NCBI RefSeq assembly: GCF_902459655.1
Contig: NZ_CABPSB010000008.1
Location: 62,001-126,000, forward strand
Direction: 5' to 3'
Source of the DNA: Pandoraea anhela
Lineage (GTDB): Bacteria > Pseudomonadota > Gammaproteobacteria > Burkholderiales > Burkholderiaceae
DNA: 64,000 nucleotides
Shown here: positions 37,336 through 45,849 of the stretch, one piece after another
Position numbering within the stretch: the first letter of the stretch is position 1
Layout: each line of letters starts with the position of its first letter
Notes under the pieces: model-generated
Database searches by the model: none
What the model saw: the letters and a program-made list of their open reading frames with translations, nothing else
What the model was told of the DNA's origin: nothing
Program-made: the position numbers and the translations under genes

Positions 37336-38214
37336 ATGACCATCCTGATTCAACTCATCTACAGCGGTATCGCGCTGGGGATGATTTACGCCGTGATCGC
37401 CTTCGGTTACCAACTGACGTTCGCGACGTCCGGCACCCTGAACTTTGGCCAGGGCGAAGCGCTGATGCTTGGCGCACTGGTCGGCCTGACGCTGGTCGAC
37501 ACCCTCGGGCTGAACTACTGGCTGATGATCCCCATCGTCTGCCTGTTCGGTCTTGTCCAGGGCGCATTCGTCGAGCGCATCGGCGTGAAACCGGCGTTAC
37601 GCATCAAGTCGGAGTTCGGCTGGATCATGTCCACGATTGCGCTGGGCATCATCTTCAAGAACGTCGCGGAAAACCTGTGGGGGCGCGACGATCTCAAGTT
37701 CCCGTCGCCGCTGCCTGAAGCGCCGCTCAAGCTGATGGGCGCGAACGTGCTGCCGATGGAACTGCTCGTCGTCGTGGGCGCATTGCTCATGATGGCCGCC
37801 GTGGAGTTCTTCAACCGTCGCTCGATCTACGGCAAGGCCGTGGTCGCGACCGCGAACGATCGCGACGCTGCGGGGCTCATGGGCATCAACACCAGTCTGG
37901 TGATTACGTTTTCGTACGCGCTGTCGTCGATGGCCGCCGCATTCGCGGGCGTGCTCGTGGCACCGCTCACGCTGACCGGCGCGACGATGGGCGCGGTGCT
38001 CGGTCTCAAGGCGTTCGCCGTGGCGATCATCGGCGGGCTGTCGAGCGGTATGGGCGTGCTCGTGGGTGGCGTGATCCTCGGTGTGGCCGAGACCACGACC
38101 GCGTTCTACCTCTCGACCGGCTACAAAGACGTGCCGGGTCTCGTACTGCTGCTGCTCGTGCTGGCCGTGAAGCCGGCGGGCCTGTTCGGCAAGACCGCCA
38201 TCAAGAAGGTGTAA
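37336..38214 (+). CDS. livH: Branched-chain amino acid ABC permease (LivH)
   Basis: A 292-residue inner-membrane permease with about eight hydrophobic segments. Seen: N-terminal QLIYSGIALGMIYAVIAFGYQLTFATSGTLNFGQGEALMLGA, matching the LivH start, and the cytoplasmic loop VATANDRDAAGLMGINTSLVITFSYALSSMAAAFAGVLVAP that docks the ATPase. GAGAGAGG precedes the ATG. The next gene starts two bases after the stop, so translation is probably coupled. Confidence 0.94.
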   Translation: MTILIQLIYSGIALGMIYAVIAFGYQLTFATSGTLNFGQGEALMLGALVGLTLVDTLGLNYWLMIPIVCLFGLVQGAFVERIGVKPALRIKSEFGWIMSTIALGIIFKNVAENLWGRDDLKFPSPLPEAPLKLMGANVLPMELLVVVGALLMMAAVEFFNRRSIYGKAVVATANDRDAAGLMGINTSLVITFSYALSSMAAAFAGVLVAPLTLTGATMGAVLGLKAFAVAIIGGLSSGMGVLVGGVILGVAETTTAFYLSTGYKDVPGLVLLLLVLAVKPAGLFGKTAIKKV

Positions 38215-38216
38215 CC

Positions 38217-40205
38217 ATGACCGCACAGACCTCCTCTGCCCGCGGGGCCGGCGATCTCGGCGGCCTGGGCGTGACGACGAAGCTCGCCGCCGTGCTCGGT
38301 ATCGTCGCGCTGTTCGGCTTTCCTCTCGCCGTCAGCAATCCGTATTACATCCACATGATCGAGACGATCATGATCTACGCGATCCTGCTCTTCGGGCTGG
38401 ACATCGTCGTGGGTTACACAGGGCAGGTGTCGCTCGGCCACGCAGGCCTGTTCGGCATCGGCGCCTATGTCGCGGGCGTGTTTTTCGCCAAGCTCGGGCT
38501 CTCGCTGTGGCTGGCGCTGCCGGCCGCGATTCTCGTGACGGCGGCGTTCGGCGCGGTGCTCGCCCTGCCGGCGCTGCGCGTGATCGGCCCGTATCTGGCC
38601 ATGGTGACGCTGGCGTTCGGCACCATCATCCAGATTCTCATCAACGAGATGGACTTCCTGACGTCCGGGCCGCTGGGCATCAAACTCACGAAGCCGGTCA
38701 TCGGCGGCCATCCCATCGACGAGACCGAGTACTACTGGATCGTGGCCGTGCTGCTGCTGCTGAGCATGCTCGTGGCGCACCGCATTCTGAAGTCGCACCT
38801 CGGTCGTGCGTTCGAAGCGCTGCGCGATTCGCCGGTGGCGTCGGACTGTATGGGCGTGTCGGTGTATCGCTACAAGGTATACGCGTTCGTGATCAGCGCG
38901 GGTTTTGCCGGTCTCGCAGGCAGTCTCTACGCGTATTCCGAGCAGTACATCTCGCCGAACACGTACAACTTCGAGCTGACGATCCTGTTCCTGCTGGCCG
39001 TCATCATGGGCGGGCGCAAGACGCGCAGCGGCTCGTTGCTGGGGGCGGCGATCATCGTGTTGCTGCCGCAGTTGCTCGACGATATCCACATCTTCCGCAT
39101 CGTGGCGTCGCTGATTGCCGCCGTCACGACGGTCGCTGCCGTTACGGCGGTCGCGCGTGGGCGCACGACGCTCGCGAAGGCGGCCGTGCCGGTCATCGGC
39201 ACGATCGCGCTTGCCGGGGTGACTTGGTGGCGCGAGAGCATCACCGACTGGCGTCTGACGATCTTCGGTCTGATGATCCTGTTCGTCGTGTACTACCTGC
39301 CGGACGGCATCATCGGCTTCCTGCGCTCGCGCGTTCTGCATCGTCGGCGCACCCTCACGGTCTCGGCCACGCAGGTCGACGAATCGGCTGCCGGCAGCAA
39401 CGACCCGGTATTGGCGTCGGCGGCCAGCGGACCCGACGAATTGCTCAAAGTACGTCAGTTGCTGATGCAGTTCGATGGGCTCAAGGCGCTCAATCAGGTC
39501 GATCTGACGGTCAGGCGCGGCACGATTCACGGCCTCATCGGCCCGAACGGTTCCGGCAAGAGCACGATGATGAACGTGCTGACGGGGATCTACGTCCCCA
39601 CGGCGGGTACGATCGAGTTCGCTGGGCAGTCGCTCGCCGGACGCACGTCTTCCGACATCGCGCTCTCGGGCGTGGCGCGTACGTTCCAGAACGTACAGCT
39701 CTTCGGGGAAATGACGGCGCTGGAAAACGTGCTGGTCGGCCTGCACCATACGTTCGACTCGACGTTGATCGACGTTTCCCTGCGCTTGCCACGATACAAG
39801 CGCGAGGAAGACGGCGCCCGTGCCCGCGCCATGCGATTGCTGGAGTTCGTGGGGCTGGCCTCGCTGGCCGACGAAGAAGCGCGCAACCTGCCGTACGGCA
39901 AGCAGCGCCTGCTCGAAATTGCGCGCGCGCTGGCGCTCGATCCGCGCTTGCTGTTGCTCGACGAACCGGCCGCAGGTCTCACGGCGCCCGACATTCGGGA
40001 ACTGCTCGCCATCATCCGCAAGATTCGCGATCACGGCATCACGGTGATTCTGATCGAGCACCACATGGACGTGGTGATGAGCACCTGCCAGACCGTGTCG
40101 GTGCTGGACTTCGGGCAGAAGATTGCCGAGGGTCTGCCTGCGCAGATTCAGGCCGACGAGAAGGTGATCGAAGCGTATCTGGGTGGGTCGTCGACGACGC
40201 ACTGA
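38217..40205 (+). CDS. Fused LivM permease-LivG ATPase
   Basis: A 662-residue protein joining two normally separate subunits. The N-terminal part (1 to about 385) is a LivM permease: AVSNPYYIHMIETIMIYAILLFGLDIVVGYTGQVSLGHAGLFGIGAY and the loop ALRDSPVASDCMGVSVYRYKVYAFVISAGFAGLAG. The C-terminal part (about 405-662) is a LivG ATPase: Walker A GPNGSGKST (about 442), Q-loop VARTFQNVQLFGEM, signature region LPYGKQRLLEIARAL, Walker B LLLLDEPAAGL and switch IEHHMDVV. About 20 hydrophilic residues join them. No frameshift is visible. With LivH and LivF it completes the importer. Confidence 0.93.
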   Translation: MTAQTSSARGAGDLGGLGVTTKLAAVLGIVALFGFPLAVSNPYYIHMIETIMIYAILLFGLDIVVGYTGQVSLGHAGLFGIGAYVAGVFFAKLGLSLWLALPAAILVTAAFGAVLALPALRVIGPYLAMVTLAFGTIIQILINEMDFLTSGPLGIKLTKPVIGGHPIDETEYYWIVAVLLLLSMLVAHRILKSHLGRAFEALRDSPVASDCMGVSVYRYKVYAFVISAGFAGLAGSLYAYSEQYISPNTYNFELTILFLLAVIMGGRKTRSGSLLGAAIIVLLPQLLDDIHIFRIVASLIAAVTTVAAVTAVARGRTTLAKAAVPVIGTIALAGVTWWRESITDWRLTIFGLMILFVVYYLPDGIIGFLRSRVLHRRRTLTVSATQVDESAAGSNDPVLASAASGPDELLKVRQLLMQFDGLKALNQVDLTVRRGTIHGLIGPNGSGKSTMMNVLTGIYVPTAGTIEFAGQSLAGRTSSDIALSGVARTFQNVQLFGEMTALENVLVGLHHTFDSTLIDVSLRLPRYKREEDGARARAMRLLEFVGLASLADEEARNLPYGKQRLLEIARALALDPRLLLLDEPAAGLTAPDIRELLAIIRKIRDHGITVILIEHHMDVVMSTCQTVSVLDFGQKIAEGLPAQIQADEKVIEAYLGGSSTTH

Positions 40206-40242
40206 GACCCCCACGACGGACAGACGAACCAACGGAACCACT

Positions 40243-40965
40243 ATGCTTTCCATTCGTAATCTGCAAGCCGGCTACGGCAAGGTGCAGGTGCTGCACGGCA
40301 TCGATATCGACGTGCCGGGCGGTCAGGTCGTCACCCTGATCGGCTCGAACGGGGCGGGCAAGACGACGACCATGCGTGCCGTGTCAGGCATGATCAAGCC
40401 GTCCTCGGGCGAAATCACGCTGGGCGACAAGCGTATCGACGGGCTCGATTCGCATCGCATCGCAAAACTCGGTCTGGCGCACTCCCCGGAAGGTCGTCGC
40501 GTGTTCGCCACCATGTCGGTGACGGACAACCTGCGGCTCGGCGCATTCCCACGGCTGACCGGCAGCCGGCCGCGCGGCGACGTGGCCGCCGATCTGGAGC
40601 GCGCGATGGACCTGTTCCCCCGCTTGAAGGAGCGGCGCAATCAACTGGCCGGCACGCTCTCGGGTGGCGAGCAGCAAATGCTGGCGATGGCGCGCGCCGT
40701 CATGCTGCGTCCCGATATCGTGCTGCTCGACGAGCCGTCGATGGGGCTGGCGCCGATTCTGGTCGACGAGGTCTTCCGCATCATCAGCAACCTGAAGGCC
40801 GAAGGCGTGACGATGTTGCTGGTCGAGCAGTTCGCCGCCGCGGCGCTGGCCGTTGCGGACTACGGCTATGTGCTGGAGAACGGCAGTATCTCCGTACACG
40901 GTCCGGCGCAGAGTTTGCGTAACGACGACAAGGTGCGGGCGGCCTATCTGGGCGGCAGTCACTGA
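40243..40965 (+). CDS. livF: Branched-chain amino acid ABC ATPase (LivF)
   Basis: A 240-residue cytosolic ATPase from the ATG at 40243 (MLSIRNLQAGYGKVQVLHGI). Seen: Walker A GSNGAGKTT (about residues 33-41), the LivF-typical LAHSPEGRRVFATMSVTDNLRLGAF, signature LSGGEQQML, Walker B IVLLDEPSMGLAPILVDEVF and the terminal region LVEQFAAAALAVADYGYVLENG. It is the last gene of the operon and is followed by a strong hairpin shared with the convergent AcuI-like gene. Confidence 0.95.
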   Translation: MLSIRNLQAGYGKVQVLHGIDIDVPGGQVVTLIGSNGAGKTTTMRAVSGMIKPSSGEITLGDKRIDGLDSHRIAKLGLAHSPEGRRVFATMSVTDNLRLGAFPRLTGSRPRGDVAADLERAMDLFPRLKERRNQLAGTLSGGEQQMLAMARAVMLRPDIVLLDEPSMGLAPILVDEVFRIISNLKAEGVTMLLVEQFAAAALAVADYGYVLENGSISVHGPAQSLRNDDKVRAAYLGGSH

Positions 40966-41007
40966 GTGACGGCGCGAGGCTTGCGCCGGTCGGCGTCGGA
41001 TGAAATG

Positions 41008-41035
41008 CAAAGGGCAGCCGCTTGGCTGCCCTTTG
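41008..41035. terminator. Bidirectional intrinsic terminator
   Basis: A perfect 12-bp stem CAAAGGGCAGCC/GGCTGCCCTTTG with a GCTT loop lies between convergent livF and the AcuI-like gene. The stem base supplies A and T runs on both sides, fitting termination from either direction. Confidence 0.85.
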
Positions 41036-41062
41036 TCCTTCCGGCGTGTGGCATGCAGTACG

Positions 41063-42049
41063 TCAGCGATTGACATCCACCACCACACGCCCGTGGATCT
41101 CGCCGTTCACGATACGTCGACCGATGCCGATGGCGTCCGCCAGACCGACATCGTGCGAAATACCGCCGAGCTTCTGCGGCTCCAGATCGCGCGCGAGCCG
41201 CTGCCAGGCTTCTTCGCGTAACTCGCGCGGGGCCATCACGCTATCGATGCCGTGCAACGTCACACCGCGCAGAATGAACGGCGCCATGTTCGCCGGGAAG
41301 TCCATGCCTTGCGCGAGACCGCAGGCCGTCGCCACACCGCCGTAGCGCACTTGCGCGATGGCGTTGGCGAGCGTGTGCGAGCCCACCGAATCCACCACAG
41401 CCGCCCAGCGCTCCTTTTGCAGCGGCTTGCCGGGATCGGACAGCGCGGTGCGGTCGATGACTTCGGCCGCACCGAGCACTTGCAGATACTCGGCCTCGTG
41501 AAGCTTGCCGGTCGACGCCACCACGCGATAGCCGAGCGAGCTGAGCAGCGCGATGGCCACTGATCCCACACCGCCGGACGCGCCCGTGACGAGCACATCG
41601 CCATGGTGTGGCGCCACGCCGCTGCGCTCCAGGGCCATCACCGAGAGCATGGCCGTGTAGCCGGCGGTGCCGATGATCATGGCGTCACGCGGGGTGAAGC
41701 GCTCGGGTAGGCGCACAAGCCAGTCGCCTCGCAGGCGAGCCTTTTGCGCGAGGCAGCCCCAGTGGGTTTCGCCCATGCCGTAACCGTTGAGCACCACGCG
41801 GTCGCCCGGGCGCCATGCCGGGTGCGACGATTCGAGCACAGTGCCGGCACCGTCGATGCCGGCAACCAGTGGCCATTTGCGTACGACGGGGGCTTTGCCG
41901 GTGATGGCCAGACCGTCTTTGTAATTGATGGTGGAGTAGTCGACGGCGACGAGGACATCGCCTTCGGTGGGCAGTGTGTCGTCCTGCAATTCGGTCACGG
42001 TGGCGAGCGTGGCGCCGTCGGACTGCGTCAACAAGATTGCCTTGAACAT
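41063..42049 (-). CDS. AcuI-like acrylyl-CoA reductase / MDR-family quinone oxidoreductase
   Basis: A 328-residue zinc-free medium-chain reductase. I chose the ATG at 42049 (MFKAILLTQSDG); a longer frame back to 42178 runs into the upstream gene. Seen: DYSTINYKDGLAITGKAPVV (about 34-53), typical of AcuI/YhdH, GIDGAGTV, the NADPH fold VTGASGGVGSVAIALLSSLGYRVVASTGK (about 152-180) and the C-terminal GIDSVMAPRELREEAWQRLARDL. The family reduces acrylyl-CoA to propionyl-CoA or related enoyl substrates with NADPH. It is 43 bases after the second nitronate monooxygenase gene, so a shared transcript is likely. Confidence 0.85.
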   Translation of the reverse strand: MFKAILLTQSDGATLATVTELQDDTLPTEGDVLVAVDYSTINYKDGLAITGKAPVVRKWPLVAGIDGAGTVLESSHPAWRPGDRVVLNGYGMGETHWGCLAQKARLRGDWLVRLPERFTPRDAMIIGTAGYTAMLSVMALERSGVAPHHGDVLVTGASGGVGSVAIALLSSLGYRVVASTGKLHEAEYLQVLGAAEVIDRTALSDPGKPLQKERWAAVVDSVGSHTLANAIAQVRYGGVATACGLAQGMDFPANMAPFILRGVTLHGIDSVMAPRELREEAWQRLARDLEPQKLGGISHDVGLADAIGIGRRIVNGEIHGRVVVDVNR

Positions 42050-42092
42050 GCCTGGGTGTCTCCGAAGCGGATAGGCGGAAGGGGCAGACCGG

Positions 42093-43247
42093 TCAACCTC
42101 CGGAGCGCTGCCCGCGATCGTCGCGCGCGAGCGGCTGCGACGATGCCCGACCGAGAGTGTCGGTGATGGCGTTCGCAATCGCCTCGCGCGTTTCCCGAGT
42201 CAGGACGTCGACGAGTTGCGCGGCTGGCATAGCCCGTGCAAGCGGGACAGCCTGACCGGCCCATTGTGCCGCATAGCCGCTCTCCTTGTGTGCCTTGGCT
42301 GCGGCGTTGAGCGATTTGCCGGCATCGTACGTGATAGGGTAATCGGGGATGGCGGGCCGCCCCGGGACTTGCTCCAACGCCCAGAAGCGATTGACGAACC
42401 CGCGCGCCGGCCGTCCCGAGATCGCCCGGATGAGCGCCGTGCGCGGCGGTGCTTCGCTGAGCAGGGTCTCGCGGTAGGCGGCGTCTGCGCTCGACTCCGG
42501 GCAGGCCAGGAAGGCGGTACCCATTTGCGCGGCCTGCGCGCCGAGGGCCAGCACGGCGGCCACGCCCGCGCCGTCCATGATGCCGCCGGTCGCAATGATC
42601 GGCAGCGCACTCCGGGAGGCCAATCGACGCACGAGCGCGAAGGTGCCGAGTTGCTCGTCTTCGCTGGGCGCACGGTCGCCTTCGTCGTGAAAGCGCCCGC
42701 GATGACCGCCGGCTTCCCAACCCTGGGCGACGATCGCATCGATCCCTGCGGCTTCGATGGCGTCGGCTTCCGCTTCGTTCGTTGCCGACGCAAAGAGTAG
42801 GATGCCGGCCGCTTTCAAAGCATCGATCCACGCCTGTGGCGGCAGACCGAAATGAAAGCTGACGACCGCCGGACGCTCCTCGAGAAACATCTCGTACATG
42901 GCGACGTCTTCGACGAAGCTCAGATAGATCTCGCGCAGCGATGCGGGCGGCGACGCTGCGTAGCGCGCGAATGCCGGCGCGAGATAGTCGAGCCATGCCG
43001 CCTCCCGCGCAGCATCGGCGCGCGCTGGTGCGTGGGCAAATACGTTGACGTTGAAGGGCCGGTGGGTCAGTGCGCGCGTTTGCCGGATGGCGTGACGCGC
43101 GGCGGCGGCATCCATGTTGCCGACGGCGAGCGAGCCGAGTCCGCCCGCGTCGGACACGGCGGCGACCAGCGCCGGTGTCGACGCCACGGCCATCGGCGCC
43201 TGAATGATCGGCGTGGACATGCCCAGGCGTTGCGTGATGCGCGGCAT
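42093..43247 (-). CDS. Nitronate monooxygenase family protein (copy 2)
   Basis: A 384-residue FMN-dependent TIM-barrel enzyme oxidising nitronates such as propionate-3-nitronate. Seen: [30 protein letters not shown] at the N-terminus, [28 protein letters not shown] with the family's GxEAGGH segment carrying the catalytic His, [36 protein letters not shown] and [10 protein letters not shown]. It is a close tandem paralogue of the gene 15 bases upstream; both align end to end by eye. A short Arg/Gly-rich tail ([10 protein letters not shown]) is unique to this copy. Fatty-acid-type NMO relatives cannot be excluded. Confidence 0.9.
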   Translation of the reverse strand: MPRITQRLGMSTPIIQAPMAVASTPALVAAVSDAGGLGSLAVGNMDAAAARHAIRQTRALTHRPFNVNVFAHAPARADAAREAAWLDYLAPAFARYAASPPASLREIYLSFVEDVAMYEMFLEERPAVVSFHFGLPPQAWIDALKAAGILLFASATNEAEADAIEAAGIDAIVAQGWEAGGHRGRFHDEGDRAPSEDEQLGTFALVRRLASRSALPIIATGGIMDGAGVAAVLALGAQAAQMGTAFLACPESSADAAYRETLLSEAPPRTALIRAISGRPARGFVNRFWALEQVPGRPAIPDYPITYDAGKSLNAAAKAHKESGYAAQWAGQAVPLARAMPAAQLVDVLTRETREAIANAITDTLGRASSQPLARDDRGQRSGG

Positions 43248-43262
43248 CGTGACGGCCCCCGC

Positions 43263-44396
43263 TCAGAAGGTCGCGGCTAAATCGCGCAGCGCGTCGAACG
43301 TCTCGTGCAATTCCGCCCGCAGCACACCGACGAGTTCCGCCGCCGGCATGGCGCGGGCGAGCGGTGCGGCCTGTCCCGCCCATTGCGCGGCGTAATCGCT
43401 GTTGCCCCTGGCTTTGGCCGCTGCGTTGAGCGCCTTGCCGGCATCGTAGGTGACCGGATAGGCGGGCAGGTCGGGGCGTTGCGTCGTCTGTTCGATCGCG
43501 TAGAGACGATTGACGAAGCCGCGTGCGGGGCGTCCCGAGATGGCGCGGATCAGTGCGGTACGCGGCGGGTTCGCGCCGGTGAGACGCTCCCGGTAGGCCG
43601 CATCTGCCGACGACTCCGGACACGCGATGAACGCTGTGCCCAACTGAGCCGCCTGTGCGCCGAGCGACAACACGGCGGCAATACCCGCACCGTCCATGAT
43701 GCCGCCCGCGGCGATTACCGGCACCGACGTATGCGTGACGATCAGGCGCACGAGTGCGAGCGTGCCGAGTTGCTCGTCGTCTGTCGGGACGCGGTCGCCG
43801 AGATCCTCGAAGCGTCCGCGATGGCCGCCGGCCTCATAGCCCTGCGCGACGATGGCGTCGATCCCGGCGGCTTCGACGGCTTTGGCCTCCGCCAGATTCG
43901 TGGCCGTCGCGAACAGCGTGATGCCTGCGGCGTGCAGGGCGTCGATCTTTTCCTGCGACGGCAATCCGAAATGGAAGCTCACGACCGCCGGACGCTCCTC
44001 CAGCAACATCGCGTACATCGCATCGTCAGCGACGAAGCTCGTGTAGATCTCGCTGAGCGTGGCGGGCGGCGTCGCATCGAAGCGGGCGAACTCCGGCGCG
44101 AGCCAGGCGAGCCAGGCGGCCTCGCGTGCGGCGTCGAGTTTGGCGGGGGCGTGGCAGAAAACGTTGACGTTGAACGGTTTGCGCGTGAGGGCGCGCGTCT
44201 CGTGAATGACCTTGCGGGCGGCTTCGGTGCCCACGGCCGCCACACCGACCGAGCCGAGCCCGCCGGCATTGGAGACCGCGGCGGCGAGCGCGGGCGTGGA
44301 GGTGCCTGCCATCGGCGCCTGAATGATCGGCGTCAACAGACCCAGTCGTTCGATCAGTGTGCGATTGCGGGAGGGGGAAGCGTTGGAGCTAGACAT
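43263..44396 (-). CDS. Nitronate monooxygenase family protein (copy 1)
   Basis: A 377-residue FMN enzyme of the same family, first gene of the minus-strand operon. The ATG at 44396 ([11 protein letters not shown]) is preferred; a GTG at 44408 overlaps the AGGTG ribosome site. Seen: [66 protein letters not shown] and [46 protein letters not shown]. Active-site His and FMN phosphate-loop residues match its downstream twin. Two copies may have diverged in substrate, since many changes cluster in the middle of the barrel (inference). Confidence 0.9.
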   Translation of the reverse strand: MSSSNASPSRNRTLIERLGLLTPIIQAPMAGTSTPALAAAVSNAGGLGSVGVAAVGTEAARKVIHETRALTRKPFNVNVFCHAPAKLDAAREAAWLAWLAPEFARFDATPPATLSEIYTSFVADDAMYAMLLEERPAVVSFHFGLPSQEKIDALHAAGITLFATATNLAEAKAVEAAGIDAIVAQGYEAGGHRGRFEDLGDRVPTDDEQLGTLALVRLIVTHTSVPVIAAGGIMDGAGIAAVLSLGAQAAQLGTAFIACPESSADAAYRERLTGANPPRTALIRAISGRPARGFVNRLYAIEQTTQRPDLPAYPVTYDAGKALNAAAKARGNSDYAAQWAGQAAPLARAMPAAELVGVLRAELHETFDALRDLAATF

Positions 44397-44485
44397 GACG
44401 ATCTGCACCTATGAGTGTTCAATGGGGGGAACAACGGCAGTCACCGCAGGCAGTATGTCCACTATGGCATACGCCCGGCGCGACA

Positions 44486-44510
44486 AAAGATACCACTTAA
44501 ATGCATCTTT
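44486..44510. promoter_or_regulatory. Inverted repeat upstream of the nitronate monooxygenase operon
   Basis: AAAGAT (44486-44491) and ATCTTT (44505-44510) are perfect arms with 13 bases between. The site lies about 90 bases before the first gene, inside the 148-base gap that separates it from the 3' end of the integrase gene. It is a candidate operator with no assigned regulator. Confidence 0.35.
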
Positions 44511-44544
44511 ATGCCAGACCTCCTGAGATCGTCAGGGCCATGTG

Positions 44545-45735
44545 TCATGCGTCGGCGCGCTGCCGGTGCGGTTGTCGGTTCGCGGAATCGTCTTCCGGTT
44601 CGTCGACCGCGCCCATCAGGTCGGCGGCGCGTGAACGCTGCATATCCGCGCGCCGGAAGTAGCCGATGACGGTCGCGACGCTGGTGTGTCCCGTCATCGT
44701 CATCGTCTCGGCCAGGGGCACCTGCTGAAGGGCGGCCTCGGTGACGAAGCCCGCGCGCAGCGAGTGCGCGGAGAAGTCGCCCTCGAGACCGGCGAGGGCG
44801 CATCGATCCCGCACGATGTCGCGCACGGCAGCCTCCGAGAGCGCTTCGCCGACGTGCCCGCCGCGTCTGATGCGACGAAAGATCGGGCCGTCTTCGATGC
44901 CGGATGCCGTGAGCCAATCGGTCAGTGCGGCGGCTGCGGCGCCCGTGACCGGCTTTTCGTTCTCCGGGAGATCCGCGCCCTGCTGGTTCGTTTTCGACCA
45001 TGCCAGCGTGTAGACGTAATGCGCCGGCCCGCTGCGCCGCACGTTCTCGCATGTGGCCCGCACGACTTCGGAGCGGCGGCGCCCGCCGCTGGCCCACGCG
45101 AACAGCAGCAACGCCCGGTCGCGCTTGCCTCGCAGGGAGTCGTCGCAGGTCGCCAGCAGCGCAAGGAGCGGTTCTCGTGTGAGCGCATCTTTTTTGGCCG
45201 TGCGCACGCCGCGCTTTGCATATGCCCGACGCGTTTTCGTGACCAATTCGCGCACGGCAGGCTCTGCGCAGGGATTGGGCAGGTCTCGCGACGTGTGCAA
45301 CTTGGCGATGACGCTGAGCCGATGCAGCAACGTAGCGAGCGCCGGCGGTCCGGGGCGGGCCTTGACCCCCTGGGCGACGAGCGCGGCATCGAGCGCGGCC
45401 GGCATTTCGGTCGTCAGCCCGTGTCGGCTCTGTCGCTGCGCATGATCCACCACGAACTGCACGATCACTGCCGGCGGCAAGGGGGCGGCGAGCGCCTCGC
45501 CATAGCGTAGGTGGTACCAGCGCATCCAGTAGCGCATGGCCGATTGATAACTCTGACGCGTATTGACCGAGTCGCCCTCGCGGGCGAGGGCCTGTGCCGC
45601 CGCACGTGCATCGGCGTCGAGCCCCTCGGGATTGAGCGGGGCAGGCAGTCCGGGCCCTGACGACTTTTTCGTGAGGCCGCTACCGTTGGATTTCGACGAT
45701 TTCGTGCCCTGAGACATGATTTTTTTACCTGGCAT
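44545..45735 (-). CDS. Tyrosine-type site-specific recombinase
   Basis: A 396-residue phage-integrase-family recombinase. The ATG at 45735 (MPGKKIMSQ) is used; 45717 is an alternative. A Ser/Lys-rich leader is followed by a SAM-like core-binding domain (about 55-165; NTRQSYQSAMRYWMRWY) and the catalytic domain (about 185-370): Arg in ASGGRRRSEVV, HSLR in the second box, the following His in GHTSVATVIGYFRR and the nucleophilic Tyr in the same motif. All five catalytic positions appear intact. The C-terminal tail is Asp/Arg-rich. It is divergent from a KfrA-like gene over a 114-base AT-rich gap. No phage genes, tRNA or att repeats are seen, so it is not an evident prophage integrase. Confidence 0.92.
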   Translation of the reverse strand: MPGKKIMSQGTKSSKSNGSGLTKKSSGPGLPAPLNPEGLDADARAAAQALAREGDSVNTRQSYQSAMRYWMRWYHLRYGEALAAPLPPAVIVQFVVDHAQRQSRHGLTTEMPAALDAALVAQGVKARPGPPALATLLHRLSVIAKLHTSRDLPNPCAEPAVRELVTKTRRAYAKRGVRTAKKDALTREPLLALLATCDDSLRGKRDRALLLFAWASGGRRRSEVVRATCENVRRSGPAHYVYTLAWSKTNQQGADLPENEKPVTGAAAAALTDWLTASGIEDGPIFRRIRRGGHVGEALSEAAVRDIVRDRCALAGLEGDFSAHSLRAGFVTEAALQQVPLAETMTMTGHTSVATVIGYFRRADMQRSRAADLMGAVDEPEDDSANRQPHRQRADA

Positions 45736-45748
45736 ATGATTTCATATG
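45733..45748. promoter_or_regulatory. Palindrome at the integrase start
   Basis: CATATGA-TT-TCATATG, perfect 7-bp arms, overlapping the first codon of the recombinase gene. A protein bound here would block its expression. Confidence 0.55.
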
Positions 45749-45786
45749 TAATATGTAGTAAATATAACGTTAGTGCTAAATAAGTA

Positions 45787-45807
45787 ACGATAATCTTCCA
45801 TTATCGT
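45787..45807. promoter_or_regulatory. Palindrome between integrase and KfrA-like genes
   Basis: ACGATAAT-CTTCC-ATTATCGT, perfect 8-bp arms with a 5-base spacer, 42 bases before the KfrA-like start in AT-rich DNA. Plasmid KfrA proteins repress their own promoters by binding palindromes, so autoregulation is likely (inference). Confidence 0.55.
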
Positions 45808-45849
45808 GAGTTATTTGGCAATGCCGTCGACTTCAAGGAGTGCTTTGCG

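Noticed and set aside
38121-40253. 710-codon minus-strand frame over the LivM-LivG gene
   Set aside because: Antisense shadow: Arg/Gln/His-rich composition, no motif, and it covers a gene with all ABC motifs.
44545-45735. Recombinase as evidence of a prophage or genomic island
   Set aside because: No phage genes, tRNA, flanking direct repeats or cargo are visible within the window; neighbours look like ordinary chromosomal genes.
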